Part shown: one piece after another, positions 8,258-17,156 of the stretch
How positions within the stretch are numbered: the stretch's first letter is position 1
How the letters are laid out: each line of letters opens with the position of its first letter
From: Marinomonas ostreistagni
Lineage (GTDB): Bacteria > Pseudomonadota > Gammaproteobacteria > Pseudomonadales > Marinomonadaceae
Direction of reading: 5' to 3'
Assembly (NCBI RefSeq): GCF_016888445.1
Contig: NZ_JAFEKF010000001.1
Span: 186,001-250,000 of the forward strand
DNA: 64,000 bases
Translations under genes and position numbers: made by a program
Notes under the pieces: model-generated
The model's database searches: none
The model's input: only the letters and a program-made list of their open reading frames with translations
Told to the model about the DNA's origin: nothing

Positions 8258-11200
8258 TTACTTCTCCAACCGATTAGGATGTTTCATTGTGTGGCGCTGT
8301 TGGCTGTGTAATTTCGTCACTGCCCAGCCCAAATAGTGGTTCACTTTGTTTGGTGTCAGTTGCGCGAATTCGTCTAACGCCATGTCGACATTTTCGATCT
8401 CAGGGTGATCACTGTTGTACTGTTTTACATGATCTAGGGCGGCTTTGGAAACCAAAACCGGTAAATTCACCTCTTCGATGAAACTGCCTGTCGGATGTTG
8501 CTGGCAAAATTGAATGAAGGCGTACAGAGCTTCAAAAATCATGCATTTATACCAGCTGGGGGCGATGTCGCTGGTCAATGACTCGATTAACAAGGCGAAG
8601 GTATCTTCGCCAGGGGTCATTGAGTTTAGGGTCGGTTTACTTTGCAAAATAGTATTACTTTGCGGATCGCCAAATACGATACGGTCGGTTTGGTTTAAGC
8701 TGTTCCAAAGTTGCTGCAGCATCTCTTCTGGCAGCTTAGTGATGAGGCCTTGCCCAGTGCGCCATTCGAACCAATCAATGTCGCGGTTACGGCTGCCTTC
8801 GCCTTCAAGTTTTTTATGATAGCGAACGCTGGCCACCACGTGGGTAAACTCTTTGTGTTTTTCAATCAGCACCGCGCGCAAGGTTTGATAGAGCGCCATG
8901 GGAGATTGTTGGGCTAATACCGCGATCGGGTCGCAGTCTTCTGGATCATCGCACTCAAGTGACTTGTAAGCACACAATAGGCTTAAGTTATGCAAGCGGA
9001 TGGTACGCACGCCAGCGAAGTACTCTGGGTGAATTTTCAGCAATGAGCCAGTGATGGCCAGCAATTCGTGGTTAACCACTTGCGCCAAAGCAGAGCCAGA
9101 GCACTTTTGGAATAGGTTGTAGATCTCATCGTGATGCAAGGGGGTCGAGATGGTGACTTGTTCTGCTTTGGGTTCGCCGATGACCAGTACGCGCTGGCGC
9201 ACAGTAATTTCGGCGATATGTGTTGCCATATCCGTGGTGGGCTTACTCAGGATAGCAAACAGCTGACGCACACTGAGCCAGTGACGGTGGATCAAGGCAT
9301 TGGTATACACAGAATCCAACACGTTGCGAACGCTGACCGTCAGGTTATCGGGACTGATCAGTGTTTCTTCTAATGCATCGCGCTTGCCAAGTTCAACGAG
9401 GATATCGGTCGCATCCATCAGTGAAGGTTGGGTGGCTAAGTAGGCAACCAAGGCGGAGGTTTCCCAGTTAGGGTAGTCAACACCGGTAGCATCCGGGGTT
9501 TTCGCCAATGGCCAAGGCGACTCATACACTGGCAGTTGCGCGCCTAAGGTGTGCTCGTGTGAGATATCAAAGCGCATCAAGCGTCGACTGCCAGATTTAA
9601 AGGCGTTTTTAGCGGATTGCGGTAACACGCGAAACTCATTGAACTCTCGCTTTTGCAGGCGACGAATAAATTCGAACAGCTCGGATGCGCCTTCCATTTC
9701 CGCCAGTGCTTCATCGATCAGTACGGTAAAGACAGCGTTGGCAGGGTAGTACCAATATTGCGACAGTATCGCCAGTTCATTACGAATATGCTGCTCAAAC
9801 AAGGCTGGATCGGCTTTACGGTAATTGCGATCTTCGTTTTGAAACCAGCCTAAGCACAGACAAGGTTGTTCGTTAATCACAAAAGGTTGAGCCACGGCCA
9901 AGCTGTTGAGTGCGCGCGTCGGTCGGCCACTCAAACCTAGTGCTTGACTGGCTCCGACGTGACCATAGAGTTCGATCAATTGCTCTGAGCTGATGACTCG
10001 AATGGGATCGATCTCATCAATGGTCTGACACAAACAGCCGGCGTCGATCAGTTGTTGCTTAATCTTTTTGTTTTTCGCCAGTACCACCATGGAAATATTC
10101 ACGCTTTTGCGTGAGTGCTGCTTGCGATGCAGTCCTAAAGGGTCCAGATCTGCGGTGGTGATCAGTTCATCATCCAGCATTTTACCGACAAGATAGAGGC
10201 TTTGCGCCCAGACCAGAGGCAGGTTGTCATTGGGTTTGCGCGGCTGGCTACCTGGATTGGCTTTTTCTTCTAAGATGTTTTCTTCTGGTACGTAGTACAG
10301 CTCAGGCAGTAACATTTCTCCATCTTGTTCAACCATTAAGCTTTCTAGTTGGTAGCGATAGTAGTTAGCGCTTTCCCAGTCGCGGGCAAATAGGCGATCA
10401 ATGTACAAGTAAGTAAAAAAGAGCGGCCACTCGGATTCAATGTGCTCAAAGTTAATCAGCTCATCGTGTTCGTAATAGATACGGCTATGGTCTTCTATCA
10501 CTGTTTGGTGGCCATCAAGAAGAAAGCGTTTGCAGCCATAATTGCCGCCCAGCTTGTCTAAAATCTCTTGGCGCGTACGGCGTTTCAGTGTTTCATCATT
10601 GACCGCAAAGGCTGGAAAACTGATGATACTGAGCAAAGCACCATCGACTTCTTTAGAGCGTGATTCTTTAGGCAACAATGACTCTAGCACTGAACCAGCA
10701 CGAGCCACGGCATCAGCAAAGGAATGAATGACTGCCCATTCAGGGCCATTTTCGCCAAATAAATTGAGGCCGTCTAACGCTTCTAGCGCTGCTTTCGCCA
10801 TGCCCACGGAGCTGGCATTGATTTCGGCTTTACCGTTGTTGACCTTATTGCCTCGCTCCCAAATGCCAAAGTCTGGGGTACGGTAGGTACGTGAGATGTA
10901 GTAAACCAGATTTTGGATGAAGTTCAGCTCATCCTCTGAGTAAATAATGGCGCTGCCAGATTTGGTCATCTGCGCCAAGGTCAGTAAGTAGAAGCTTGTG
11001 GCGTCGATTTGTAAGTGTCCCCAAGCATCGTCTGCCACGACTTCAAGACCAGTCTTAGTATCGTATTTCGCGTGTAAGGCATCTTTGGGGTCGAGCGTGT
11101 CTTTAAACGCTTCCACTTTATGGGATTGACGCATCATGGCAAACAAGAGGCCACGCATCATTTTGATGCAAGCGTACTCTAACTCGTGAGCACGTTTATT

Positions 11201-11413
11201 GGGATTTGAGGCACGTTTGTAAGCAAGTGAAAGTGCCCATACTGCCTGAATGGAGTACACATTATCACGCACCCATGCATCGGTGTAATCCCCGTGGTTA
11301 TTGACACTCGTGCTCGCGGGAAAGAGTCCTGTCACAGGGTGTTGGCGTGATAAGATAACTTTATCAATATGGCGATACAGGGTTTCAAGCTCGGTTGCTT
11401 TATCAAACGACAT
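8258..11413 (-). CDS. Phosphorylase kinase alpha/beta-subunit-like protein with GH15-type domain
   Basis: This 1051-residue protein resembles the regulatory alpha and beta subunits of eukaryotic phosphorylase kinase along its length, judged from recalled human sequences. The N-terminal half is a glucoamylase-like (alpha/alpha)6 domain with DAWVRDNVYSI, FGIWERGNK, INASSVGMAKAALEALD and WGHLQIDATS. Glu186 (IWER) and Glu371 (LLPELYYVP) sit where GH15 enzymes place acid and base. The second half keeps LGLSGRPTR (the segment just past the GH15 domain) and the C-terminal KPTLNSMTPGEDTFALL block. No kinase catalytic domain is present. ATG 11413 is used because AAGGGATC precedes it; an in-frame extension reaches 11443. 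It may be a glucan sensor, scaffold or hydrolase acting with GlgB and GlgX. Confidence 0.88.
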   Translation of the reverse strand: MSFDKATELETLYRHIDKVILSRQHPVTGLFPASTSVNNHGDYTDAWVRDNVYSIQAVWALSLAYKRASNPNKRAHELEYACIKMMRGLLFAMMRQSHKVEAFKDTLDPKDALHAKYDTKTGLEVVADDAWGHLQIDATSFYLLTLAQMTKSGSAIIYSEDELNFIQNLVYYISRTYRTPDFGIWERGNKVNNGKAEINASSVGMAKAALEALDGLNLFGENGPEWAVIHSFADAVARAGSVLESLLPKESRSKEVDGALLSIISFPAFAVNDETLKRRTRQEILDKLGGNYGCKRFLLDGHQTVIEDHSRIYYEHDELINFEHIESEWPLFFTYLYIDRLFARDWESANYYRYQLESLMVEQDGEMLLPELYYVPEENILEEKANPGSQPRKPNDNLPLVWAQSLYLVGKMLDDELITTADLDPLGLHRKQHSRKSVNISMVVLAKNKKIKQQLIDAGCLCQTIDEIDPIRVISSEQLIELYGHVGASQALGLSGRPTRALNSLAVAQPFVINEQPCLCLGWFQNEDRNYRKADPALFEQHIRNELAILSQYWYYPANAVFTVLIDEALAEMEGASELFEFIRRLQKREFNEFRVLPQSAKNAFKSGSRRLMRFDISHEHTLGAQLPVYESPWPLAKTPDATGVDYPNWETSALVAYLATQPSLMDATDILVELGKRDALEETLISPDNLTVSVRNVLDSVYTNALIHRHWLSVRQLFAILSKPTTDMATHIAEITVRQRVLVIGEPKAEQVTISTPLHHDEIYNLFQKCSGSALAQVVNHELLAITGSLLKIHPEYFAGVRTIRLHNLSLLCAYKSLECDDPEDCDPIAVLAQQSPMALYQTLRAVLIEKHKEFTHVVASVRYHKKLEGEGSRNRDIDWFEWRTGQGLITKLPEEMLQQLWNSLNQTDRIVFGDPQSNTILQSKPTLNSMTPGEDTFALLIESLTSDIAPSWYKCMIFEALYAFIQFCQQHPTGSFIEEVNLPVLVSKAALDHVKQYNSDHPEIENVDMALDEFAQLTPNKVNHYLGWAVTKLHSQQRHTMKHPNRLEK

Positions 11414-11621
11414 ATAAAAGATCCCTTTTATGAGTGAGAGCACTTTGGCTCATGCAATTTTAAGACCTTAATCAACAAAAGTATGATCGTGTTCTCATAG
11501 AGCATGACAGGCCAATGTTAACTTTTCATGTGCCTATCAATAATTAGTATCATGATTTGTGCTCAGGTTACGAGCAGTATTAGTGGGATTTGTTTTAACC
11601 CTTTTTTGTATCAGGTAGAGC
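11414..11621. other. Divergent promoter region between the glg cluster and yqaA-like gene
   Basis: This 208-bp gap lies between two divergent genes and is AT-rich. It must hold the promoter of the phosphorylase-kinase-like/glgB/glgX transcript (leftward) and that of the YqaA-like gene (rightward). I could not settle on a convincing -35/-10 pair for either direction. Confidence 0.45.
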
Positions 11622-12086
11622 ATGCTTGAATCCTTATTAACGGCGTCACTTGGGTGGCAGTGGTTGGGTCTATTTGTCGTATCATTTTTGGCGGCTACCT
11701 TATTACCGCTCGGTTCAGAAGTGGTGTTATTAGCGGTGGTGACGCAACACCCCGAGGCTGCCTTGGGGTCTTGGTGGTGGGCGACGTTAGGTAATACCTT
11801 AGGAGGCCTAACCAATTGGCTGTTAGGGCGTTACTTTTTGGCGTATAAAGATCGTCGCTGGTTCCCGCTATCTAGCACGCAGCTGGAGAGAGTACATGTT
11901 TTGTTTACACGCTATGGTCAGCCGATTCTGTTATTAAGCTGGCTACCGGCGATAGGTGATGGCTTGTGTTTAGCGGCGGGTGTAGCTCGGTTAAAGCTGA
12001 TGAATTGTGCAGTTTGGGTCATGATCGGGAAAGGCTTACGTTACGCAGTCGTGATTTGGGGGACAAACGCGGTATGGTTGTCGTAA
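11622..12086 (+). CDS. YqaA/DedA-like small integral membrane protein
   Basis: This 154-residue, strongly hydrophobic protein has about four membrane spans. LGLFVVSFLAATLLPLGSEVVLLAVV is followed by a GNTLGGLTNWLLGR motif, which matches the YqaA family of the SNARE-associated/DedA group. DedA proteins act in lipid carrier or membrane-potential homeostasis, but YqaA members are uncharacterised. ATG 11622 follows AGGTAGAG. It ends 27 bp before the SPOR lipoprotein gene on the same strand, so they may share a transcript. Confidence 0.85.
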   Translation: MLESLLTASLGWQWLGLFVVSFLAATLLPLGSEVVLLAVVTQHPEAALGSWWWATLGNTLGGLTNWLLGRYFLAYKDRRWFPLSSTQLERVHVLFTRYGQPILLLSWLPAIGDGLCLAAGVARLKLMNCAVWVMIGKGLRYAVVIWGTNAVWLS

Positions 12087-12113
12087 TATGCGTATAGCAA
12101 TGGAGGTGGATGT

Positions 12114-12851
12114 ATGAAACATAAGGTGTGGGTGATGGTAACTGGCAGTTTGTTACTGTCCGGTTGTTCGGTGTTTTCGCAACAAGACCAAGAGCCGAGC
12201 AATGCGCAGTTACAAGCGCAGCTTGAGCAGCAACAGCAGGAATGGCAAGCCATGAAGCCTCAGTTGCAGCGTGTATTGGCATTGGAGTCCGATTTAAAGT
12301 TGTTAGTTGAAGCGTTGGATACGGTGCCAGAATCGAGCGATGAGATCACCCAAGAGCTAACGCCTGACTCTGACCTAGCACAGTCTGAGGCTGGTGCGAT
12401 TCAGCCGAGTGCCGCTTTGGCTGACTTAGATAAGACAGAAGCGCCTACGACGCAAGAGGTGACCGATGAGTCTTTAGAAAATGTTGGACGAGCGCAGTTT
12501 TACGAGCCACCTCGCACTACGACAGCCACCCCGGCGCCGACTGCTGCGCGCAAAACTGACACCCCTAAGTCTGCCGAACCAAATTACTTTGGTGTGCAGC
12601 TGGCTGCTTATGCCAATAAAGAACAGGCACTAACGGGTTGGCAAACCATCAGTGGTCGTTACGCTGAAGAGTTTGCTGAAGTGGCGCCACGCGTCTATCA
12701 AACCAGCATCAAAGGTAAGCAGTACCATAAGCTTATCGTGGGGCCATTTGTTGAAAAACCAGTCGCCAATAATTTCTGCAACATGCTTAAGCAGATGCAG
12801 GAAGAGTGCTTGGTGACTCAGTACCAAGGCGAGCCTTTGCTAACGCGGTAA
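12114..12851 (+). CDS. SPOR-domain lipoprotein
   Basis: This 245-residue protein has a lipoprotein signal with lipobox LLSGC. Next come a Gln-rich coiled-coil-like stretch (residues about 35-60), an acidic and Thr/Pro-rich linker, and a C-terminal SPOR-like domain from FGVQLAAYANKEQALTGW to EECLVTQYQG. SPOR domains bind denuded glycan strands of peptidoglycan, usually at septa. The end of this domain resembles the last 80 residues of the convergent usher-like protein: both have an aromatic-x-x-I segment, an IG/VG-P-F-like strand and a Cys pair before VTQ. It may therefore belong to that surface-fibre system. ATG 12114 follows TGGAGGTGGATGT. Confidence 0.85.
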   Translation: MKHKVWVMVTGSLLLSGCSVFSQQDQEPSNAQLQAQLEQQQQEWQAMKPQLQRVLALESDLKLLVEALDTVPESSDEITQELTPDSDLAQSEAGAIQPSAALADLDKTEAPTTQEVTDESLENVGRAQFYEPPRTTTATPAPTAARKTDTPKSAEPNYFGVQLAAYANKEQALTGWQTISGRYAEEFAEVAPRVYQTSIKGKQYHKLIVGPFVEKPVANNFCNMLKQMQEECLVTQYQGEPLLTR

Positions 12852-12869
12852 ATAATTTGGCTAACTAAG

Positions 12870-15830
12870 CTAGCGTCGTGCCATCTGCGTCACTTCGCAG
12901 CTAAGCTTGGCCAGTGCGTCACAGATAGGTTCTATAGCGTCGGGACTGTCAGTAAAGCCAATGTATAGGGTGTAACCTTGTTCAGAGCGGACATGATAGT
13001 AGCGTTGCTCAGCGAGTACAGGATGGCGCGCTTTTAAGATGCTCCAATAGCTGCGCAGCGTATTAAGGGATTGGAAAGTTTTAATTTGCGCGCTGTAGCC
13101 TTGTCGATCTAGTGCTTTTCGTAGATATAAATCCAGTCCAGCAACGATGTTATCGTCCCGTCCGTCAAGATTAATATTGCGTCCGGTCTGCGCTAAATAG
13201 CCACGGTTTTGAATATACTCTGGGGCCACGCGAACTTGGTAGCGTCGCGGTGGTACTGGGGCAAACAGGTAGTAACCGTCAAACTCGGTCATCACTTCAT
13301 CGACAATCTTGCCATTAGCATCGATCAATTGTACTGGCGCATAAGATAGGGTGCGCGCAGGTTTATCTGATGACAGTTCATGCAAGGTTCCTTCGACCTC
13401 ATAGGACGTCACCATAGGTAACTCGACTTGTTGGACCGTGCCTGATCTTGGAATCACAGAGAGACCGGCGCTACGAGGCATTAAAAATGGATCGTCGACC
13501 GAGTTTGGATCAATTTCTATATCGGTTTGCTGATAATTGGGAAGCGCCTTTAGCAAAGCGATGCCTTGATCGTTGCTGGTGGTTTTACGAAAACTTTGGC
13601 GACTGGTCACCTTAATATTCGGCAGCGGCTCATCACTGGCATCAAACACGCCATTATCATTGCGATCCCAATACACCAGAACCGCCACCGACCCTTGGCC
13701 CACCAGCGAGCGATTGGAGACAAATAAGCTGCTGTCAGTTTGACCAATACTCACTTGCCCAGATAGACGGGTACTCCAGCCAAGGATGTCGTTATAGGCG
13801 ATATTAGAGGTCAGAGTGAATTCATTTGGGCGCCAACTGTTGGTCAGGCCAATACTGTTGATGTTGTCGTAAATGTTACGGGAGAGCGTCACCCGTGTTT
13901 GCACATCAGGATAGGGTGAACCACTTACCTCAGCAAAAATGCCATTGGCTGACCAGTCTGGGTCAGTGCGGTAGCTAAAGCCAAGCCGTGCGAAATAATT
14001 ATCAAGATAGCGTTGTAGCTGTATTTGTCCGACGTTAGGGCGGTCATCGGTGTACCAATCAAATTGGTGGCTGACATAATACGATCCGACGCCGGTGGCC
14101 AGTTGGTTACGATAATTAAACGACTCATCACCATCCACCTCCAGTCGGCGGATATCTTGTTGGTATGAAAGATTAAGATCGCGCACCATTCCCGAGACGC
14201 TTAACTCTTCCAATTCGCGTTCTTGTGTTTGTTGATTTTGCTCATTCCAGGTATCGGCTTGATTGAGCGAGTAGCGTACCGCTTGATCAAATAAACGTGT
14301 TGATAGAGCGTACTCTGTAAGCGTCGAGTCGTCAGGAAAAAGTACGTAGTCGGTGGTAAATAAAGCATTGCCAAAAAGAGATGTCGACGTACCAAAAGCC
14401 TGACGATCAAATGCTTCGTACTGATCGTCTAGGTGTTGTGTTTGGCCAGCATTGACGCTAAACCAATCGCTCAGTGCGTAGCGTGCAAAACCACTTACCG
14501 TGGTGCCGTAGGACTGACGAAGACGCTGGCTGTTGAAGTTATCTTCAAACAGTTTGGTATTGTCTTCAAACACGCTGACATCGTACTCAAAATCGCCTGC
14601 TTTTTGGCCGGTGCCATCAATATAATAACTCTGAGTTTGGCGTTCGACTTGACCTTGTGGCCCGTAAAACACGAGTTCTATAGTGTTGGCGCCAAAGGTG
14701 AGTGGTACATTATCAAAGCGATATTCACCACCACCGATATTGGTTTGGCTGTCTATGAGTAGATTATTACGGTAGATCTCGATGTCCCAACCAGGCTGAA
14801 TCTCGCCCGTTAAATCGACCGTAGAATCAGCTTGGCGACCAAAGCGCTCGTTACTAATGCGCAGGCCCACACTGTCACGGGTGGGGGCGTTGGAGTTCAC
14901 TCGCGTCGGACGAATGTCACCAAATTCAATAATGCTAGCATTAAGCGGGCCGAGTAAATTGGCTTCTGGGCTGATCCGACTGGCTTGTAATGTGGCGTCA
15001 GTCAGCCCGAGCTCAGAGTTGCTGTTTGCATAGTAGCGTGTGTTGAAGTACGCCAAATCGTTACTGCCCAAAATAGACAGATTGCTGTTGCTTCCGCCAG
15101 TTTCTGTGTAAGTGGTGCTTGCTTGTAGGTCGACCACGGGTTTGGATAACGGGCTGTAGGTGGCAGAGTCTAATGGATGCTGCGCAATGTTCGATAGTGG
15201 GCTGATGTTGTCGGCGCGCTGCTGTCGGGCGATTTTTTCCTGTAAAGGCAAAGGGTCTTCACTGTCGACGCTGAGTGTTAAGGTTTGAAAATCGAGTGCC
15301 ATAGAAATATCGAACCAGCGCTCAAGAGCCGCGCTGGTGACATAAAGCTCGTCAATATCGATGAGCGTGCCATCATCGATTGTTGTTGTGTCGTCACCCA
15401 CAGTGACGCTGAAGTTTTGACCTTGCTGGCGCAAGACAAATGGCGTATCAGGACTGCGTATCCAACCTTGAGCTAAAACTGGTGCCTCGCCGACTGAAAG
15501 GGGAAAATCTAATGCACTGGCGATATCTAATAAACTAAATGCGGCCCCAGCGTCTGTTTTAACGCCCAGCACATCGCCAAGGGCATATTCTTCTAGTTGC
15601 ACCGAAAAAATAAGCTCCTCACCCGTTGGAATGATACCGACGGTCGAGACCTCTGGTGTGTCAGCGACATTAAGTGCTGTCGCTGGGGGCTGCGTTAAGG
15701 AGGGAAGTTCGGTTTGCCCTTGCTCGATGGCGCGATAGCGTGCTTTCAGCCTTTGCAAAGCATCGCTAGCAAAACTGTTTGAGGCAACACATAGTAATAG
15801 CCCGTACGCCACGGCGCGCATTATTGTCAT
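12870..15830 (-). CDS. Usher-like outer membrane protein with SdrD-B-like and SPOR-like C-terminal domains
   Basis: This 986-residue protein has a signal peptide ending near SNSFA. Residues about 60-200 form an N-terminal periplasmic domain with alternating strands. A long barrel-like region (about 220-720) contains an usher-like segment: GWDIEIYRNNLLIDSQTNIGG, YRFDNVPL and GANTIELVFYGPQGQ. Residues about 725-900 contain VYWDRNDNGVFDASDEPL and a second beta domain of SdrD-B/CNA-B type. The last 80 residues look SPOR-like. The start overlaps the chaperone stop as ATGA, so the pair is translationally coupled. It probably exports and anchors the DUF4402 proteins, but it is not a standard PapC/FimD usher. 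Confidence 0.8.
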   Translation of the reverse strand: MTIMRAVAYGLLLCVASNSFASDALQRLKARYRAIEQGQTELPSLTQPPATALNVADTPEVSTVGIIPTGEELIFSVQLEEYALGDVLGVKTDAGAAFSLLDIASALDFPLSVGEAPVLAQGWIRSPDTPFVLRQQGQNFSVTVGDDTTTIDDGTLIDIDELYVTSAALERWFDISMALDFQTLTLSVDSEDPLPLQEKIARQQRADNISPLSNIAQHPLDSATYSPLSKPVVDLQASTTYTETGGSNSNLSILGSNDLAYFNTRYYANSNSELGLTDATLQASRISPEANLLGPLNASIIEFGDIRPTRVNSNAPTRDSVGLRISNERFGRQADSTVDLTGEIQPGWDIEIYRNNLLIDSQTNIGGGEYRFDNVPLTFGANTIELVFYGPQGQVERQTQSYYIDGTGQKAGDFEYDVSVFEDNTKLFEDNFNSQRLRQSYGTTVSGFARYALSDWFSVNAGQTQHLDDQYEAFDRQAFGTSTSLFGNALFTTDYVLFPDDSTLTEYALSTRLFDQAVRYSLNQADTWNEQNQQTQERELEELSVSGMVRDLNLSYQQDIRRLEVDGDESFNYRNQLATGVGSYYVSHQFDWYTDDRPNVGQIQLQRYLDNYFARLGFSYRTDPDWSANGIFAEVSGSPYPDVQTRVTLSRNIYDNINSIGLTNSWRPNEFTLTSNIAYNDILGWSTRLSGQVSIGQTDSSLFVSNRSLVGQGSVAVLVYWDRNDNGVFDASDEPLPNIKVTSRQSFRKTTSNDQGIALLKALPNYQQTDIEIDPNSVDDPFLMPRSAGLSVIPRSGTVQQVELPMVTSYEVEGTLHELSSDKPARTLSYAPVQLIDANGKIVDEVMTEFDGYYLFAPVPPRRYQVRVAPEYIQNRGYLAQTGRNINLDGRDDNIVAGLDLYLRKALDRQGYSAQIKTFQSLNTLRSYWSILKARHPVLAEQRYYHVRSEQGYTLYIGFTDSPDAIEPICDALAKLSCEVTQMARR

Positions 15831-16660
15831 CTTAGAGAACGAATCATGTCGTTGGTGATGAGCAGTTGCTGGCGTGCGAGCAGATAGTTTCTAAACTCAT
15901 TCTGTCCTTCGTAACGCACTTCAAGTAAGCCAGGCTCTAAGGCAAAGTCGGGCCAAGCTAAATGCACTTGTGCTGTGCGCAGCTCAGGATAGAAGTTGTA
16001 GCCATTGATTAGCGCCACTTGGCGTTGCTCGCCACCTTCAGGGGTCCAGTAGGCAATTAAACGACCCGAGGTGCTGTAACGATCTTGATGAGCCAGATCG
16101 ACTTTGATGAAGGTCTTACCTAATTCTTGTTTGGTAACCAAGGATAAGTTTTCGATGCTCGGTGCAACGCGCACGGTACCCTTGCGATACAGCACTGGCA
16201 TGGTGTAGTTCATCAGCACATTGATGTTAAAGGCAGCGGGTGCGTTTTGTTGGCGCTCTTGTGCCGGTAGCGCCGTGAAGGTTAAGTGCGAGCGGTATTC
16301 GCCTTCGGCTAGGTTACCAGGGTTGCGCACTAATAGCTTAATTGTCTGGCGTTGCTTAGGCGCCAGTGTTACTTGCTTGGGACTGATGCGCACCATTCGC
16401 TCAAGGCCCGCGTATTGGGCATCTTCTTCGGGCGTTAGATCACGGTAGCCGCCTTGAGGTAAGGCGATTTTTTTACTCCAACTAACGCGATAGCTGCGTG
16501 TCTCTTGGCCTGAGTTGATAAGGGTGACGGATGCAGATCGATCGCGCTCATCCAGCACCACTCTAACCGGTGAAATCAGTAGGTCTGCATAGCTGTTTAA
16601 GCTCAATAGCAGGAGTGCTAACAATGCACAGAGTCGGGTACAGCGGGAAAATAGCAACAT
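15827..16660 (-). CDS. Periplasmic pilus-assembly chaperone (PapD-like)
   Basis: This 277-residue protein has a signal peptide and an N-terminal Ig-like domain with the PapD-family pattern: LLISPVRVVLDERDRSASVTLINSG, then RMVRISPKQVTLAPKQRQTIKLLVRNP with the basic residues used for subunit binding. The second half is a less conserved beta domain. Such chaperones complete the incomplete Ig fold of pilin subunits and hand them to the usher. It starts 5 bp after the DUF4402 gene upstream, and its last bases overlap the usher-like gene. This gives a tight subunit-subunit-chaperone-usher operon. Confidence 0.85.
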   Translation of the reverse strand: MLLFSRCTRLCALLALLLLSLNSYADLLISPVRVVLDERDRSASVTLINSGQETRSYRVSWSKKIALPQGGYRDLTPEEDAQYAGLERMVRISPKQVTLAPKQRQTIKLLVRNPGNLAEGEYRSHLTFTALPAQERQQNAPAAFNINVLMNYTMPVLYRKGTVRVAPSIENLSLVTKQELGKTFIKVDLAHQDRYSTSGRLIAYWTPEGGEQRQVALINGYNFYPELRTAQVHLAWPDFALEPGLLEVRYEGQNEFRNYLLARQQLLITNDMIRSLR

Positions 16661-16665
16661 AATAA

Positions 16666-17127
16666 TTAGTAATCGATGGTGATTTGATAGCGAATGCGAT
16701 ATTGGGTATCGATGTAGCGTGTGCTGCCAGAGCCTGAGGTGCTAAGGGTGCCGCCCACTTGTATTCTGGCTTCACCGTTGCCGTCAGTGTCGATGGCTGA
16801 AGGTAGATCAATTGCCGTAAGACGAAACTGCTCACTGGAATATTGCACACTGCTTGATGTGGCTTGGGTAGGGCGTGCTGAAAGGTTTAGGCGCTGATAA
16901 GCAGGCAAATTCGAAAACAAGAACTCACCCACTTCAGGACGCTCAATAACCAGTATTGAGCCAGACGTAGAAACCACGCCGACATGACTAATACTGATGT
17001 ATTCAGGGCTGTCATTATCAATGATAGCAATCCGTCCAAACGCCAAGGGCTCGATTTCTGTAATGTCGGCAAGGCAGACGTTTGCACAGAAAAAAAGCAG
17101 CAGCGCTTGGAGCGGACGACATGGCAT
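16666..17127 (-). CDS. DUF4402 domain protein, putative fibre subunit 2
   Basis: This 153-residue exported protein has a signal peptide (MPCRPLQALLLFFCANVCLA) followed by a single DUF4402 domain. The family's closing pattern is visible: GEARIQVGGTLSTSGSG then a strand ending in QITIDY. An early LAFGRIAI strand is also typical. ATG 17127 is preferred to GTG 17148 because AGGAAGGA lies 7 nt upstream. DUF4402 proteins are of unknown function but often accompany chaperone-usher genes, so a minor or tip subunit is a reasonable inference. It lies 29 bp downstream of its larger paralogue. Confidence 0.8.
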   Translation of the reverse strand: MPCRPLQALLLFFCANVCLADITEIEPLAFGRIAIIDNDSPEYISISHVGVVSTSGSILVIERPEVGEFLFSNLPAYQRLNLSARPTQATSSSVQYSSEQFRLTAIDLPSAIDTDGNGEARIQVGGTLSTSGSGSTRYIDTQYRIRYQITIDY

Positions 17128-17156
17128 TAAGGCTTCCTTCCTTGTCACGTAAACTC

